A stretch of DNA of 35,635 bases from Micromonospora sicca (GTDB lineage Bacteria > Actinomycetota > Actinomycetes > Mycobacteriales > Micromonosporaceae), in contig NZ_QGKS01000280.1 of NCBI RefSeq assembly GCF_003172935.1, positions 1 to 35,635 on the forward strand, read 5' to 3'. The notes below the pieces were generated by a model. That model saw only the letters and a program-made list of their open reading frames with translations. It did not search any database and had not been told where the DNA came from. Positions 1 to 7,694 of this stretch are shown piece by piece (position 1 is the first letter of the stretch; each line of letters opens with the position of its first letter). The position numbers and the translations under genes are program-made.

Positions 1-1356
1 CCGCCGGAGACCGGGCCCGCCCCGCCGGAGACCGAGCCCGCTGCGGCGGAGCCCGAGCCGACCCTGCCCGAGCCGGTCCGGCAGCGGATCGTGGCGCTCA
101 CCGCCGCGGTGCTGCCGGCGATGCCCACCGACGAGGTGCCGGTTCCGCTGCGCCGGGTGGCCAAGTTCGCCCCCAACCGCCGGGCCCGGCTGGGCGCGCC
201 CGCGATCGCCGCCCAGCTCACCGCCGACCCGCTGTTCCGGCAGCGGGTCACCGCGCGGGTGCTGACCGACGCCGGCGACCTCGGCGCCGCCGTGGTCGAG
301 GGGACCGCCCCGGCCGCCGCCGACCCGGTGGAGGTGGCCGCCCTGGCGTACCTCGCCCGGCCGCGCGGCTGGCGGGAGCTGATCGAGGCGAGCGGCGCCG
401 CGGTCCGGGCCGAGGCGGACAGCGCGGTGGTGGCCGAGCTGGTCCGCGAGGCCGAGCAGCGGGCCACCCGCGCCGAGCACGACCGGGCGGTGGCCCGGGT
501 CGAGGCCGAGAAGCTCCGCGACGAGCTGGCCCGGGTCCGGGAGGAGCTGGGCCAGCTCCGCGAGGAGTCCCGACAGCTCAGCCGCACGCTGCGCGAGACC
601 CAGGCCCGGGAGCGGCGGGCCAACGAGCTGCTCGCCACCGAGCGCGGCCGGGCCACGCGGGCCGCCGCGGACGCGGAGGCGGAGCTGCGCCGGGCCCGGG
701 CCCGGCTGGCCGAGGCGGAGTCGGCGGCGGGAGCGGCCCGGGCCACCGCCAAGGAGGCGCGTTCGGTCGACGAGGCCCGGCTCTGGCTGCTGCTGGAGAC
801 GATCGGCCAGGCGGCCGTCGGGCTGCGCCGCGAGCTGGCTCTGGACCCGGTCGAGAAGCTGCCGGCCGACTTCGTCGCGGACGCCTTCGCCGACCCGTCG
901 GCCACCACCCCGGCCGGCACCGCCGCCCGGGCCCGGGACACCGACGACCCGGCCCGGCTGGATCAGCTGCTCGCCCTGCCCCGGGCCCACCTGGTCGTCG
1001 ACGGCTACAACGTGACCAAGCGCGGCTTCGGCGAGATGTCCCTGGAGCAGCAGCGCAAGCGGCTGATCACCGGCCTGGGCGGGATCGCCGCGCAGACCGG
1101 GGACGAGATCACCGTGGTCTTCGACGGGGCCGAGCGGATGCACGGCCTGCCGCCCACGCCGCGGGGGGTGCGGGTGCTCTTCTCCCGCAAGGGCGAGACC
1201 GCCGACGAGCTGATCCGCCGGCTGGTCCGCGCCGAACCCACCGGTCGGCCGGTGGTGGTGATCTCCTCCGACCGCGAGGTCGCCGACGGGGTACGCCGGC
1301 ACGGCGCGTATCCGCTCGGCGCGGACTCGCTGCTGCGCCGGCTGGCCCGGTCCTGA
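1..1356 (+). CDS. NYN-domain (YacP-like) RNA-binding/nuclease protein, 5' end outside window
   Basis: The frame is open from base 1, and its first 30 codons are a Pro/Glu-rich stretch, so the gene almost certainly begins upstream. The GTG at 91 is only an internal candidate start. Visible order: acidic Pro-rich segment; a globular part with an FAPNRRARLG stretch; a long Arg/Glu/Ala-rich coiled coil (roughly 460-770); then a C-terminal NYN domain of about 125 residues. The NYN domain shows the acidic residues expected of a PIN-like nuclease fold: LVVDGYNV near its start, VVFDGAE in the middle and ISSDREVAD near the end. YacP-type NYN proteins are thought to act on RNA; the substrate cannot be read here. 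The family assignment is firm, the function is inferred. A small Cys-rich gene follows on the same strand behind its own putative promoter. Confidence 0.85.
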   Translation, partial: PPETGPAPPETEPAAAEPEPTLPEPVRQRIVALTAAVLPAMPTDEVPVPLRRVAKFAPNRRARLGAPAIAAQLTADPLFRQRVTARVLTDAGDLGAAVVEGTAPAAADPVEVAALAYLARPRGWRELIEASGAAVRAEADSAVVAELVREAEQRATRAEHDRAVARVEAEKLRDELARVREELGQLREESRQLSRTLRETQARERRANELLATERGRATRAAADAEAELRRARARLAEAESAAGAARATAKEARSVDEARLWLLLETIGQAAVGLRRELALDPVEKLPADFVADAFADPSATTPAGTAARARDTDDPARLDQLLALPRAHLVVDGYNVTKRGFGEMSLEQQRKRLITGLGGIAAQTGDEITVVFDGAERMHGLPPTPRGVRVLFSRKGETADELIRRLVRAEPTGRPVVVISSDREVADGVRRHGAYPLGADSLLRRLARS

Positions 1357-1402
1357 CGACGCTTGATCGGTTTCGGGATGGCTGCGACCTCGTTGTCCGT
1401 TT

Positions 1403-1425
1403 CTGTCACACCCCTCGCCTAGCGT
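1403..1425 (+). promoter_or_regulatory. RecA-NDp/PafBC-like promoter
   Basis: CTGTCACAC, 8 nt, then TAGCGT. Spacing and -10 match the mycobacterial RecA-NDp type (TTGTCRGTG-N8-TANNNT), but only the TGTCA core of the upstream half matches. It lies about 75 bp before the small Cys-rich gene. DNA-damage control is inferred. Confidence 0.35.
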
Positions 1426-1501
1426 CGACGTGACCGACGGTGGTCGGGCGGCCACGACCGGGCGTCCGCCCGCCGCCGCCGTGACGCGTCAGGAGGCGTT
1501 C

Positions 1502-1759
1502 ATGCTCATCGACTGCGACAGGTGCGGGATCCGGGGGGCGGGTTGTTCCGGCTGCCTGGTGACCGCGCTGCTCGACACCGGCGCGCCGGCCGCCGACCTC
1601 GGCGCCGCCGAGCACCGGGCGATCGAGGTGTTCGCCCGCGCCGGCTTCGAGGTGGAGGTGCTGCCGCCGCCATCGGCCGCCCGGCCCCGCTCGGTGGGCG
1701 CGGGCGGCGGACGGTCGCGGCGCCGACGCCCGGGCCGGCCGGAGCGCGGCGGGCAATAG
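1502..1759 (+). CDS. Small Cys-rich conserved actinobacterial protein of unknown function
   Basis: 85 residues. The ATG at 1502 was chosen because AGGAGG lies at 1491-1496, 5 nt upstream; the longer frame from 1430 has no such site. The N-terminus MLIDCDRCGIRGAGCSGCLV places four cysteines in two CxxC-like pairs (C5, C8, C15, C18), suggesting a small metal or Fe-S knuckle, although no ligand is proven. The middle is a short helical acidic region, and the last 25 residues are Arg/Gly-rich and basic, possibly nucleic-acid binding. I recognise it only as a conserved hypothetical type. It follows the NYN gene by 145 bp with a putative damage-type promoter in between, and precedes the M48 protease. 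Function unknown. Confidence 0.75.
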   Translation: MLIDCDRCGIRGAGCSGCLVTALLDTGAPAADLGAAEHRAIEVFARAGFEVEVLPPPSAARPRSVGAGGGRSRRRRPGRPERGGQ

Positions 1760-1787
1760 GATGAGCGATCACGGCGGGAGGAGCGGC

Positions 1788-1826
1788 ATGATTCGGGTAC
1801 GGCGCGACAACAGGACGCGGCGGTGA
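1788..1826 (+). CDS. 12-codon leader ORF coupled to the M48 protease start
   Basis: ATG at 1788, TGA at 1824-1826, peptide MIRVRRDNRTRR. A strong SD, GGGAGGAG (1776-1783), sits 4 nt before this ATG, whereas the protease GTG at 1823 has no good SD of its own. The leader stop and the protease start overlap as GTGA. The likely role is to load ribosomes that then reinitiate on the protease gene. Too short for normal gene finding; translation is inferred from the SD and the overlap. Confidence 0.5.
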   Translation: MIRVRRDNRTRR

Positions 1827-3082
1827 GCCCGCGCGGCTGGGCGGTGCTGACCCTGGCCGGGCTGGCCGTCGCGCTGGTCGTCACGGCGGCCCTGCTGATC
1901 CCCTGGAGTCGACCCCCCGCGCCCCGCGCCGACCAGCTCGCCGCGCTGCGCTCCCTCCCGGTCGACCAGGTGACCCGTGGCCGGGCCTTCCACGCCGCGC
2001 TGCGCCCCGGCGGGTACGGCGCGCTGGCCGTCGGCCTGGCGGTGGCCCTCCTGCTCGGGCTGACCCCGCTCGGCAGCAGCTTGGTGGAGCTGGCCGGCCG
2101 GCCGCTCGGCGGCCACTGGGTGGCCCGGGCGGTGCTCGGCGGGCTGGCCGTGATGCTCCTCGCCGACCTGCTCACCCTGCCCTTCGCCGCCTGGCGGCAG
2201 ACCGTGCTGGTCCGCTACGGGCTGAGCACCCAGGGCTGGAGCGGCTGGGCCGTCGACCTGCTCAAGTCGTACGCGGTCAGCGCGGTGATCGGCGGGCTCG
2301 CGCTGCTCGGCTTCTACACCGTGGTCCGGCTCGCGCCGCGCTGGTGGTGGGCGTTCGGGGCAGCCGGCGCGGCCGGGCTGGTGGTGCTGCTGTCGTTCGT
2401 GCTCCCGGTGCTGGTCGAGCCGGTGTTCAACCGGTTCACCCCGATGGAGCCGGGCCCGCTGCGCAGCGAGCTGATCAGCATGGCCGCCCGGGACGGTGTG
2501 CCGGTGCGCGACGTGCTGGTCGCCGACGCGTCCCGGCGGACGAAGGCCGTCAACGCGTACGTCTCGGGGCTGGGGCCGACCCGGCGGGTGGTGGTCTACG
2601 ACACCCTGCTGCGCGAGGCGACCCCGGCCGAGGTGACCAGCGTGGTCGCGCACGAGCTGGGGCACGCGAAGGACCGGGACGTCTGGGTCGGCACCCTGAC
2701 CGGGGCGCTGGGCGCCGCCGCCGCGGTGGTCGCGCTCTACCTGATCGGTTCCTGGGCGCCGCTGCTGCGGCTGGCCGGGGTGGACTCCGTGGCCGAGCCG
2801 CGCGCCTTCCCGCTGCTGATCGCGCTGGTCACGGTCGTCGGGCTGGTCGCCGCGCCGGTCCAGGCGCTGGTCTCCCGCCGGGTGGAGGCCCGGGCCGACG
2901 CGCATGCGCTCGCCCTGACCGGCGATCCTTCGACCTTCGAGGCGATGCAGCGGCGGCTGGCCGGGGTGAACCTGGCCGACCCCGACCCGCCCCGCTGGGA
3001 GTACCTCTGGTCGGCCTCGCATCCGTCCACCGTGGAGCGGATGGCCGCCGCCCGCGCCTACGCCAGGGAGAGCGGCCGATGA
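1823..3082 (+). CDS. M48-family (Ste24/CAAX-protease-like) membrane zinc metallopeptidase
   Basis: 419 residues. Several hydrophobic helices are visible: residues 7-27, 66-82, 100-122, 150-170 and 177-200, then two more after the active site. The zinc signature HELGH is at 277-281 within VVAHELGHAKDRD, and a downstream EARADAHAL segment supplies the usual third Glu ligand. The family cleaves membrane or prenylated-type substrates, or acts in membrane-protein quality control; the native substrate is unknown. GTG at 1823 is the only usable start after the upstream in-frame TAG at 1757, and it overlaps the stop of a 12-codon leader. The stop overlaps the next ATG as ATGA, so translation is coupled to the mannosyltransferase gene. 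Confidence 0.9.
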   Translation: MSPRGWAVLTLAGLAVALVVTAALLIPWSRPPAPRADQLAALRSLPVDQVTRGRAFHAALRPGGYGALAVGLAVALLLGLTPLGSSLVELAGRPLGGHWVARAVLGGLAVMLLADLLTLPFAAWRQTVLVRYGLSTQGWSGWAVDLLKSYAVSAVIGGLALLGFYTVVRLAPRWWWAFGAAGAAGLVVLLSFVLPVLVEPVFNRFTPMEPGPLRSELISMAARDGVPVRDVLVADASRRTKAVNAYVSGLGPTRRVVVYDTLLREATPAEVTSVVAHELGHAKDRDVWVGTLTGALGAAAAVVALYLIGSWAPLLRLAGVDSVAEPRAFPLLIALVTVVGLVAAPVQALVSRRVEARADAHALALTGDPSTFEAMQRRLAGVNLADPDPPRWEYLWSASHPSTVERMAAARAYARESGR

Positions 3083-4203
3083 GCCGGACGTTGCTGGTCA
3101 CCAACGACTTCCCGCCGCGCCCCGGCGGCATCCAGTCCTTCGTGCACCACCTGGCGGTGCGCCAGCCCGCCGGCTCGGTGGTGGTGTACGCGTCGAGCTG
3201 GCGGGGGGCCGAGAAGTTCGACGCCGACCAGCCCTTCGAGGTGGTCCGGGAACGCACCCGGGTGCTGCTGCCCACCCCGCTGGTGGCCCGGCGGGCGGCG
3301 AAGCTGGCCCGCGCGTACGACTGCGACACGGTCTGGTTCGGCGCGGCCGCCCCCCTCGGGCTGCTCGCGGCGGGGCTGCGCCGGCGGGCCGGCATCCGGC
3401 GGGCGGTGGCCCTGACCCACGGCCACGAGGTCGGCTGGGCGGCGCTGCCCGGCGCCCGGGCCGCGCTGCGCCGGATCGGCCGGGGCGTGGACGTCACCAC
3501 GTACCTGGGGGAGTACACCCGGGTGCGGCTGGCCCGGGTGCTGGACGGGGTGACCGAGCTGCGCCGGCTGGCGCCGGGGGTGGACGTGGACACGTACCAC
3601 CCGTCCGTGGACGGGGAGCCGGTCCGGATCCGGCTGGGCCTGGCCGACCGGCCGGTGGTGGTCTGCGTCTCCCGGCTGGTGCCGCGCAAGGGCCAGGACA
3701 TGCTGATCCGGGCGATGCCGGAGATCCGCCGGCGGGTGCCCGACGCCGCGCTGCTGATCGTCGGCGGGGGTCCCTACCGGGCCGCGCTGGAGAAGCTGGC
3801 CCGGCACGCCGGCGTGGAGCGGGACGTGGTCTTCACCGGCTCGGTGCCGTCGGCGGAGCTGCCGGCGCACTACGCGGCCGGCGACGTGTACGCGATGCCG
3901 TGCCGCACCCGCAACCGGGGCCTGGACGTCGAGGGCCTGGGGATCGTCTACCTGGAGGCCAGCGCGACCGGCCTGCCGGTGGTGGCCGGCGACTCCGGCG
4001 GCGCGCCGGACGCGGTCCGCGAGGGGGAGACCGGCTACGTGGTCCGGGGTCGGGACGTCGCCCAGCTCGCCGACCGGGTGGCGACGCTGCTCGCCGACCG
4101 GGACCTGGCCCGCCAGCTCGGCGCGGCCGGTCGGGCCTGGGTGGAGCGGGAGTGGCGCTGGGAGACCCAGGCGCAACGGATGGCGGCCCTGCTCGCCGGC
4201 TGA
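3079..4203 (+). CDS. pimB: GT4 mannosyltransferase, PimB-like (phosphatidylinositol mannoside synthesis)
   Basis: 374 residues from ATG 3079, which overlaps the protease stop (ATGA). The frame is open further upstream but only as the shadow of the protease gene. N-terminal Rossmann half: LLVTNDFPPRPGGIQSFV, typical of GDP-mannose-dependent PimB/PimC-type enzymes, then THGHEVGW. C-terminal half: VVCVSRLVPRKGQD and the GT4 EX7E motif (EGLGIVYLE). The family transfers mannose from GDP-mannose to phosphatidylinositol (mono)mannoside at the inner face of the membrane. Assignment to PimB rather than a sister GT4 enzyme is likely but not proven by sequence reading. The gene ends 52 bp before a convergent GGDEF/EAL gene; GCCGGATCCGGC (4235-4246) is the only symmetric element between them. 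Confidence 0.85.
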   Translation: MSRTLLVTNDFPPRPGGIQSFVHHLAVRQPAGSVVVYASSWRGAEKFDADQPFEVVRERTRVLLPTPLVARRAAKLARAYDCDTVWFGAAAPLGLLAAGLRRRAGIRRAVALTHGHEVGWAALPGARAALRRIGRGVDVTTYLGEYTRVRLARVLDGVTELRRLAPGVDVDTYHPSVDGEPVRIRLGLADRPVVVCVSRLVPRKGQDMLIRAMPEIRRRVPDAALLIVGGGPYRAALEKLARHAGVERDVVFTGSVPSAELPAHYAAGDVYAMPCRTRNRGLDVEGLGIVYLEASATGLPVVAGDSGGAPDAVREGETGYVVRGRDVAQLADRVATLLADRDLARQLGAAGRAWVEREWRWETQAQRMAALLAG

Positions 4204-4255
4204 CCCGGCGGCCACCCACGCCGCCTGCTCCTCGGCCGGATCCGGCGTACCGGAA

Positions 4256-6013
4256 TCAGGCCCACTGGGCGAGGAAGCGGTCGGCGGGGGCGGGGCGGCC
4301 GAAGTGCCAGCCCTGGCCGGCGTCGCAGCCGATCGCCCGCAGCCGGTCGGCCTGCTCGGCGGTCTCCACGCCCTCGGCGGTGACGGTCAGGTCCAGGGCG
4401 TGCGCCAGGGACACCAGCGAGGCGAGGATCCGCTCGTCGGTACGGCTGCCCGGGTCGGCGGCCGGGGCGCGCAGGCCGGCCACGAACTCGCCGGCCACCT
4501 TCAGCTCGGTCACCGGCAGGTCCCGCAGGTAGGCGAGGTTGCAGTAGCCGGTGCCGAAGTCGTCGATGGCGATCCGCACCCCCTGGTCGGCCAGCACCCG
4601 CAGGGCCCGTACCGGCTCCTCGGCGGTGCTCATCATGGTGCTCTCGGTGATCTCCAGCTGAAGCCGATCCGGGGGCAGCCCGGTCTGCCGGAGCACGCCC
4701 CGCACCTCCTGCACCAGGCCCGGGCGGTGCACCTGGCGGACGGCGAGGTTGACGCTGACGAACGGCGGGTCGTCGTGCCCCGCCGACCAGCCCTCCGCCT
4801 CCCGGCAGGCCTCGGCCAGCACCCAACCGCCGAGCCGGACGATCAACCCGGTCTCCTCGGCCAGCCCGATGAAGCTGTCCGGCCGGAGCACGCCCAGCTC
4901 GGGGTGGCGCCAGCGGACCAGTGCCTCCATGCCGAGCACCCGCCCGTTCCGCAGCGAGGTCAGGGGCTGGTAGTCCAGATAGAACTCGCCCCGGTCGAGG
5001 GCGGTGGGGATGGCCGCCGAGAGGGCGTACCGGGCCAGCTCGCGGCGGTTGCGGTCGGCGTCGAACAGGGCCCAGCGGGCGCCCCCGGCCGCCTTGGCCC
5101 AGTGCAGCGTGCTGTCGGCGGCCCGCATCAGCTCACCCGGCGAGGTGCCGGCCACCTGCCGTTCGACGATGCCGATGCTCGCCGACACGGTCAGCTCGTG
5201 GCCGTCCACCAGGGCCGGTTCGCTCACCACCGCGAGGGCCGCCTCGGCGACCTTGACGGCGTCGTCGGTGCAGGCGGTCCGCTCGACCAGGATCACGAAC
5301 TCGTCCCCGCCGAGCCGGGCGACCAGGTGCTCGCCGAGGGCCCGGCGCAGCCGCTGCGCCACCGACACCAGCAGCGAGTCGCCGACCTGGTGGCCGAGGG
5401 AGTCGTTGACCACTTTGAACCGGTCCAGGTCCAGGAAGCAGACGCCCACCCGGTCGGCGCCCCGGCCCGGCTCGTCGATGGCGGCGGAGAGCCGTTCGGT
5501 GAACAGGGTGCGGTTGGGCAGCTCGGTGAGCGGGTCGTGGGTGGCCTGGTGCCGGAACCGGGCCTCGCTGTCCCGCAGCGCCCGTTCGGCCTGCGCCCGG
5601 GCCACCATCGCGGCCCGGCGGATGGACTCCTGTTCGTCCAGCGTCCGGTCGCGCAGGGCGCGGGCGTACCCGGTGGCCACGGTGGCCAGCAGCCGGGCCA
5701 TCCGGTCCTCGACCTCGTCGGCGACCAGCCCGAGGTCGCGGACCAGGCGGAGCTGGATGACCTCCACGGTCCGGCCGAGCCCCTCCGCCGAGGCGATGTG
5801 CGCCGCCACCAGCTCGGCGCCGACCTGCTGACCGATCCGCAGGTCGAACGGCTCGGCCTGGATCGCCGCGGCCAGCCGCTCGGTGAGCCGTTGCAGCAGC
5901 GACTCCAGCTGGGCCTCGGTCATCGGCAGGTAGCTCGTCCCGGCGACCGCCTTGGCCCAGGCCCGGGCGAAGGTGCCGGGGCAGGAGCGGGCCCCGGCGG
6001 CCCCCTCACCCAC
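4256..6013 (-). CDS. GGDEF-EAL protein (c-di-GMP synthesis/hydrolysis)
   Basis: 585 residues. The N-terminal ~150 residues are helical with no recognised sensor and no membrane segment. The GGDEF domain has HDPLTELPNR near 159 and an intact GGDEF at 235-239. The inhibitory-site RxxD that normally precedes it is replaced by LGEH, so product inhibition is probably absent. The EAL domain has EALVRWRHP from 363, VSVNLAVRQ (N422), EITES (E455), DDFGTGY at 484-490, K505, AEGVET at 547-552 and Q567. The usual LKIDxxF segment reads LKVAGEF, so the motif Asp is missing. Cyclase activity is likely; phosphodiesterase activity is uncertain. GTG 6013 overlaps the end of the upstream methyltransferase by 8 bp, implying coupled translation; Met31 (5923) is an alternative start without a clear SD. 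Confidence 0.9.
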   Translation of the reverse strand: MGEGAAGARSCPGTFARAWAKAVAGTSYLPMTEAQLESLLQRLTERLAAAIQAEPFDLRIGQQVGAELVAAHIASAEGLGRTVEVIQLRLVRDLGLVADEVEDRMARLLATVATGYARALRDRTLDEQESIRRAAMVARAQAERALRDSEARFRHQATHDPLTELPNRTLFTERLSAAIDEPGRGADRVGVCFLDLDRFKVVNDSLGHQVGDSLLVSVAQRLRRALGEHLVARLGGDEFVILVERTACTDDAVKVAEAALAVVSEPALVDGHELTVSASIGIVERQVAGTSPGELMRAADSTLHWAKAAGGARWALFDADRNRRELARYALSAAIPTALDRGEFYLDYQPLTSLRNGRVLGMEALVRWRHPELGVLRPDSFIGLAEETGLIVRLGGWVLAEACREAEGWSAGHDDPPFVSVNLAVRQVHRPGLVQEVRGVLRQTGLPPDRLQLEITESTMMSTAEEPVRALRVLADQGVRIAIDDFGTGYCNLAYLRDLPVTELKVAGEFVAGLRAPAADPGSRTDERILASLVSLAHALDLTVTAEGVETAEQADRLRAIGCDAGQGWHFGRPAPADRFLAQWA

Positions 6014-6818
6014 CGAGACGCCCGACGCCGCCCATGAAGACCGCCTGTTCCGCGTTCTCCGCCTGCTCCGGGGACTCCGGCCGCCACTGCGGCACCCAGA
6101 CCACGCCCGGGTCCACCAGCTCGAAGCCGTCGAAGAGCGCGGCCAGCTCGGCGCGGCTGCGAATCCAGAGCTGGTTGTCGGTGCGGCGGTAGACCCGCTC
6201 CGCCTCGGCCCGCTCCCCGGTCTCGCGGCGACCGTCGTCGCTGGCCTGCGACATCACCAGGTGGCTCCCGGGCGCCAGGGCCGCCCGCAGCGTCCGGAGG
6301 ATCTCCTCCGGCCGGTCGGAGTCCGGGATGAAGTGCAGCACCGCCACGATCATCACCGCGACGGGCTGGGAGAAGTCCAGCAGCTTGGTGACCTCCGGAT
6401 GACCCAGGATCGCCTCCGGCCGGCGGAGGTCCTCCTGGATGACCGTGGCCCGGTCGTTGCCGTGGAGAATCTCCCGGCTGTGCGCCACCGCCACCGGGTC
6501 GACGTCGACGTAGATCACCCGCGACTCCGGGTCGATCCGCTGGGCGATCTCGTGCACGTTGCCGACGGTGGGGATGCCGGAGCCGATGTCGAGGAACTGG
6601 CGCACCCCGGAGTCGGCCAGGAACTGCACCGCGCGGCGGAGGAAGGCCCGGTTGGCCTGGGCCATCAGCGGGGCCTCCGGTACGGCTTCCACCATGGCCC
6701 GGGCCGCCGCCCGGTCGGCGGCGAAGTTGTGCGAGCCGCCGAGGTAGTAGTCGTACATGCGGGCCACGCTGGGACGCTCGATGTCGATCGTGTCGGGTGC
6801 CCAGTCCGGCCGCTGCAT
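6006..6818 (-). CDS. SAM-dependent methyltransferase, Methyltransf_19 (DUF574) family
   Basis: 270 residues. ATG 6818 was chosen because AAAAGGGGC lies about 8 nt upstream; a GTG at 6842 is possible. Hallmarks: PSVARMYDYYLGGSHNFAADR at the N-terminus, FLDIGSGIPT (SAM-binding motif I, residues 76-84), YVDVDPVAVAHS (motif II acidic residue) and AVLHFIPD. The family is very abundant in actinomycetes and its substrates are largely unknown. Its stop overlaps the GTG of the GGDEF/EAL gene by 8 bp, so the two form one translationally coupled unit, with the methyltransferase first. A link between a methylated substrate and c-di-GMP turnover is inference only. Confidence 0.88.
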   Translation of the reverse strand: MQRPDWAPDTIDIERPSVARMYDYYLGGSHNFAADRAAARAMVEAVPEAPLMAQANRAFLRRAVQFLADSGVRQFLDIGSGIPTVGNVHEIAQRIDPESRVIYVDVDPVAVAHSREILHGNDRATVIQEDLRRPEAILGHPEVTKLLDFSQPVAVMIVAVLHFIPDSDRPEEILRTLRAALAPGSHLVMSQASDDGRRETGERAEAERVYRRTDNQLWIRSRAELAALFDGFELVDPGVVWVPQWRPESPEQAENAEQAVFMGGVGRLGG

Positions 6819-6967
6819 GCCCTTGCCCCTTTTTGTCAACACCGCGTGAGTGCCACGGCCCGGTGGGCCACCCGGTATTCTGCCCGCCCGCTGTGGCGGT
6901 GCAAAGACCGCGGTCGCTGCGCGGTCGACCTTTGACCCTACGCAGCTGCAGCCGCCCGGAATGCCGG

Positions 6968-6999
6968 AGAGGCCCGGTCCGGGACGGACGCGGGCCTCT
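6968..6999 (-). terminator. GC-rich hairpin after the response regulator gene
   Basis: Arms AGAGGCCCG (6968-6976) and CGGGCCTCT (6991-6999) are perfectly complementary; an inner GTCC/GGAC pair (6977-6980, 6986-6989) extends the stem. It starts 19 bp past the response regulator stop. There is no U-tract, as is common in actinobacteria. Confidence 0.6.
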
Positions 7000-7018
7000 G
7001 CCGTGGGCTGTCGGAGCT

Positions 7019-7687
7019 TCAGAACTTGGGGGCGTCCGGGGCCTCCAGCAGACCGAGCCGCAGCGCGGTCATCAGCGCCTGGGCCCGGTTGGCCGCGCCC
7101 AGCTTCTCGTAGAGCTTCGAGATGTGCGTCTTGGCGGTCGACTCGCTGACGAAGAGCTGCTTGGCGATGCCCGCCACGCTCATGCCGTCGGCGAGCAGCC
7201 GCAGCACCTGGCCCTCGCGGGGGGAGAGCTGCGGGCCGGACGGGGCCAGCCGGCGCTTCATCGCCTCGGCCAGGTCGGCCGCGGTGAACGCGCTGGGGGA
7301 GGAGGCGGCGTGCCGGGCGGCCGCCACCACCTCGTCGGCCGGGGCAGTCTTCGGCACGAACGCGCTCGCCCCCGCCTCCAGGGCGCCGAAGAGCTGGTCG
7401 TCGCCGGCGTACATGGTGAGCACGACGATGCCCATCGACGCGCTGGACTTGCGGAGCGCTCGGGTGGCCTCCAGCCCGCTGCCGTCGGGCAGGCGCAGGT
7501 CCATGATCACCACGTCCGGCTGCAGCGCACCCGCCTGGCGTACGCCCTCCGCCGCCGTCGCGGCCTCGCCGACGACCTCGAACTGCCGGTCCCGCTCGAA
7601 GGCGTGCCGCAGACCCTTGCGGATCAGGTCGTGATCGTCGACAAGGAGGACCTTGGTACGGGTGGCCGGTGTCGGACTTGTGGTCAT
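7019..7687 (-). CDS. NarL/LuxR-family response regulator
   Basis: 222 residues from ATG 7687. A longer upstream frame is only the shadow of the kinase gene. Receiver domain: VDDHD (acidic pocket D17, D18), phospho-acceptor D63 in IMDLRLPDG, T91 in VLTMY and K113 in FVPKTA. The C-terminal LuxR-type HTH begins at LSPREGQVL (about residue 155) and includes SESTAKTHISKLYEKL, the DNA-reading helix. Its start lies 7 bp after the kinase stop, with GAGG in the gap as SD, so it is co-translated with the kinase and is almost certainly its partner. Targets are unknown. Followed by a strong hairpin terminator at 6968-6999. Confidence 0.95.
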   Translation of the reverse strand: MTTSPTPATRTKVLLVDDHDLIRKGLRHAFERDRQFEVVGEAATAAEGVRQAGALQPDVVIMDLRLPDGSGLEATRALRKSSASMGIVVLTMYAGDDQLFGALEAGASAFVPKTAPADEVVAAARHAASSPSAFTAADLAEAMKRRLAPSGPQLSPREGQVLRLLADGMSVAGIAKQLFVSESTAKTHISKLYEKLGAANRAQALMTALRLGLLEAPDAPKF

Positions 7688-7694
7688 CCTCGGG

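Noticed and set aside
4235..4246. GCCGGATCCGGC as a terminator between pimB and the GGDEF/EAL gene
   Set aside because: Palindrome with only a 4-bp stem if a GATC loop is allowed; too weak to call.
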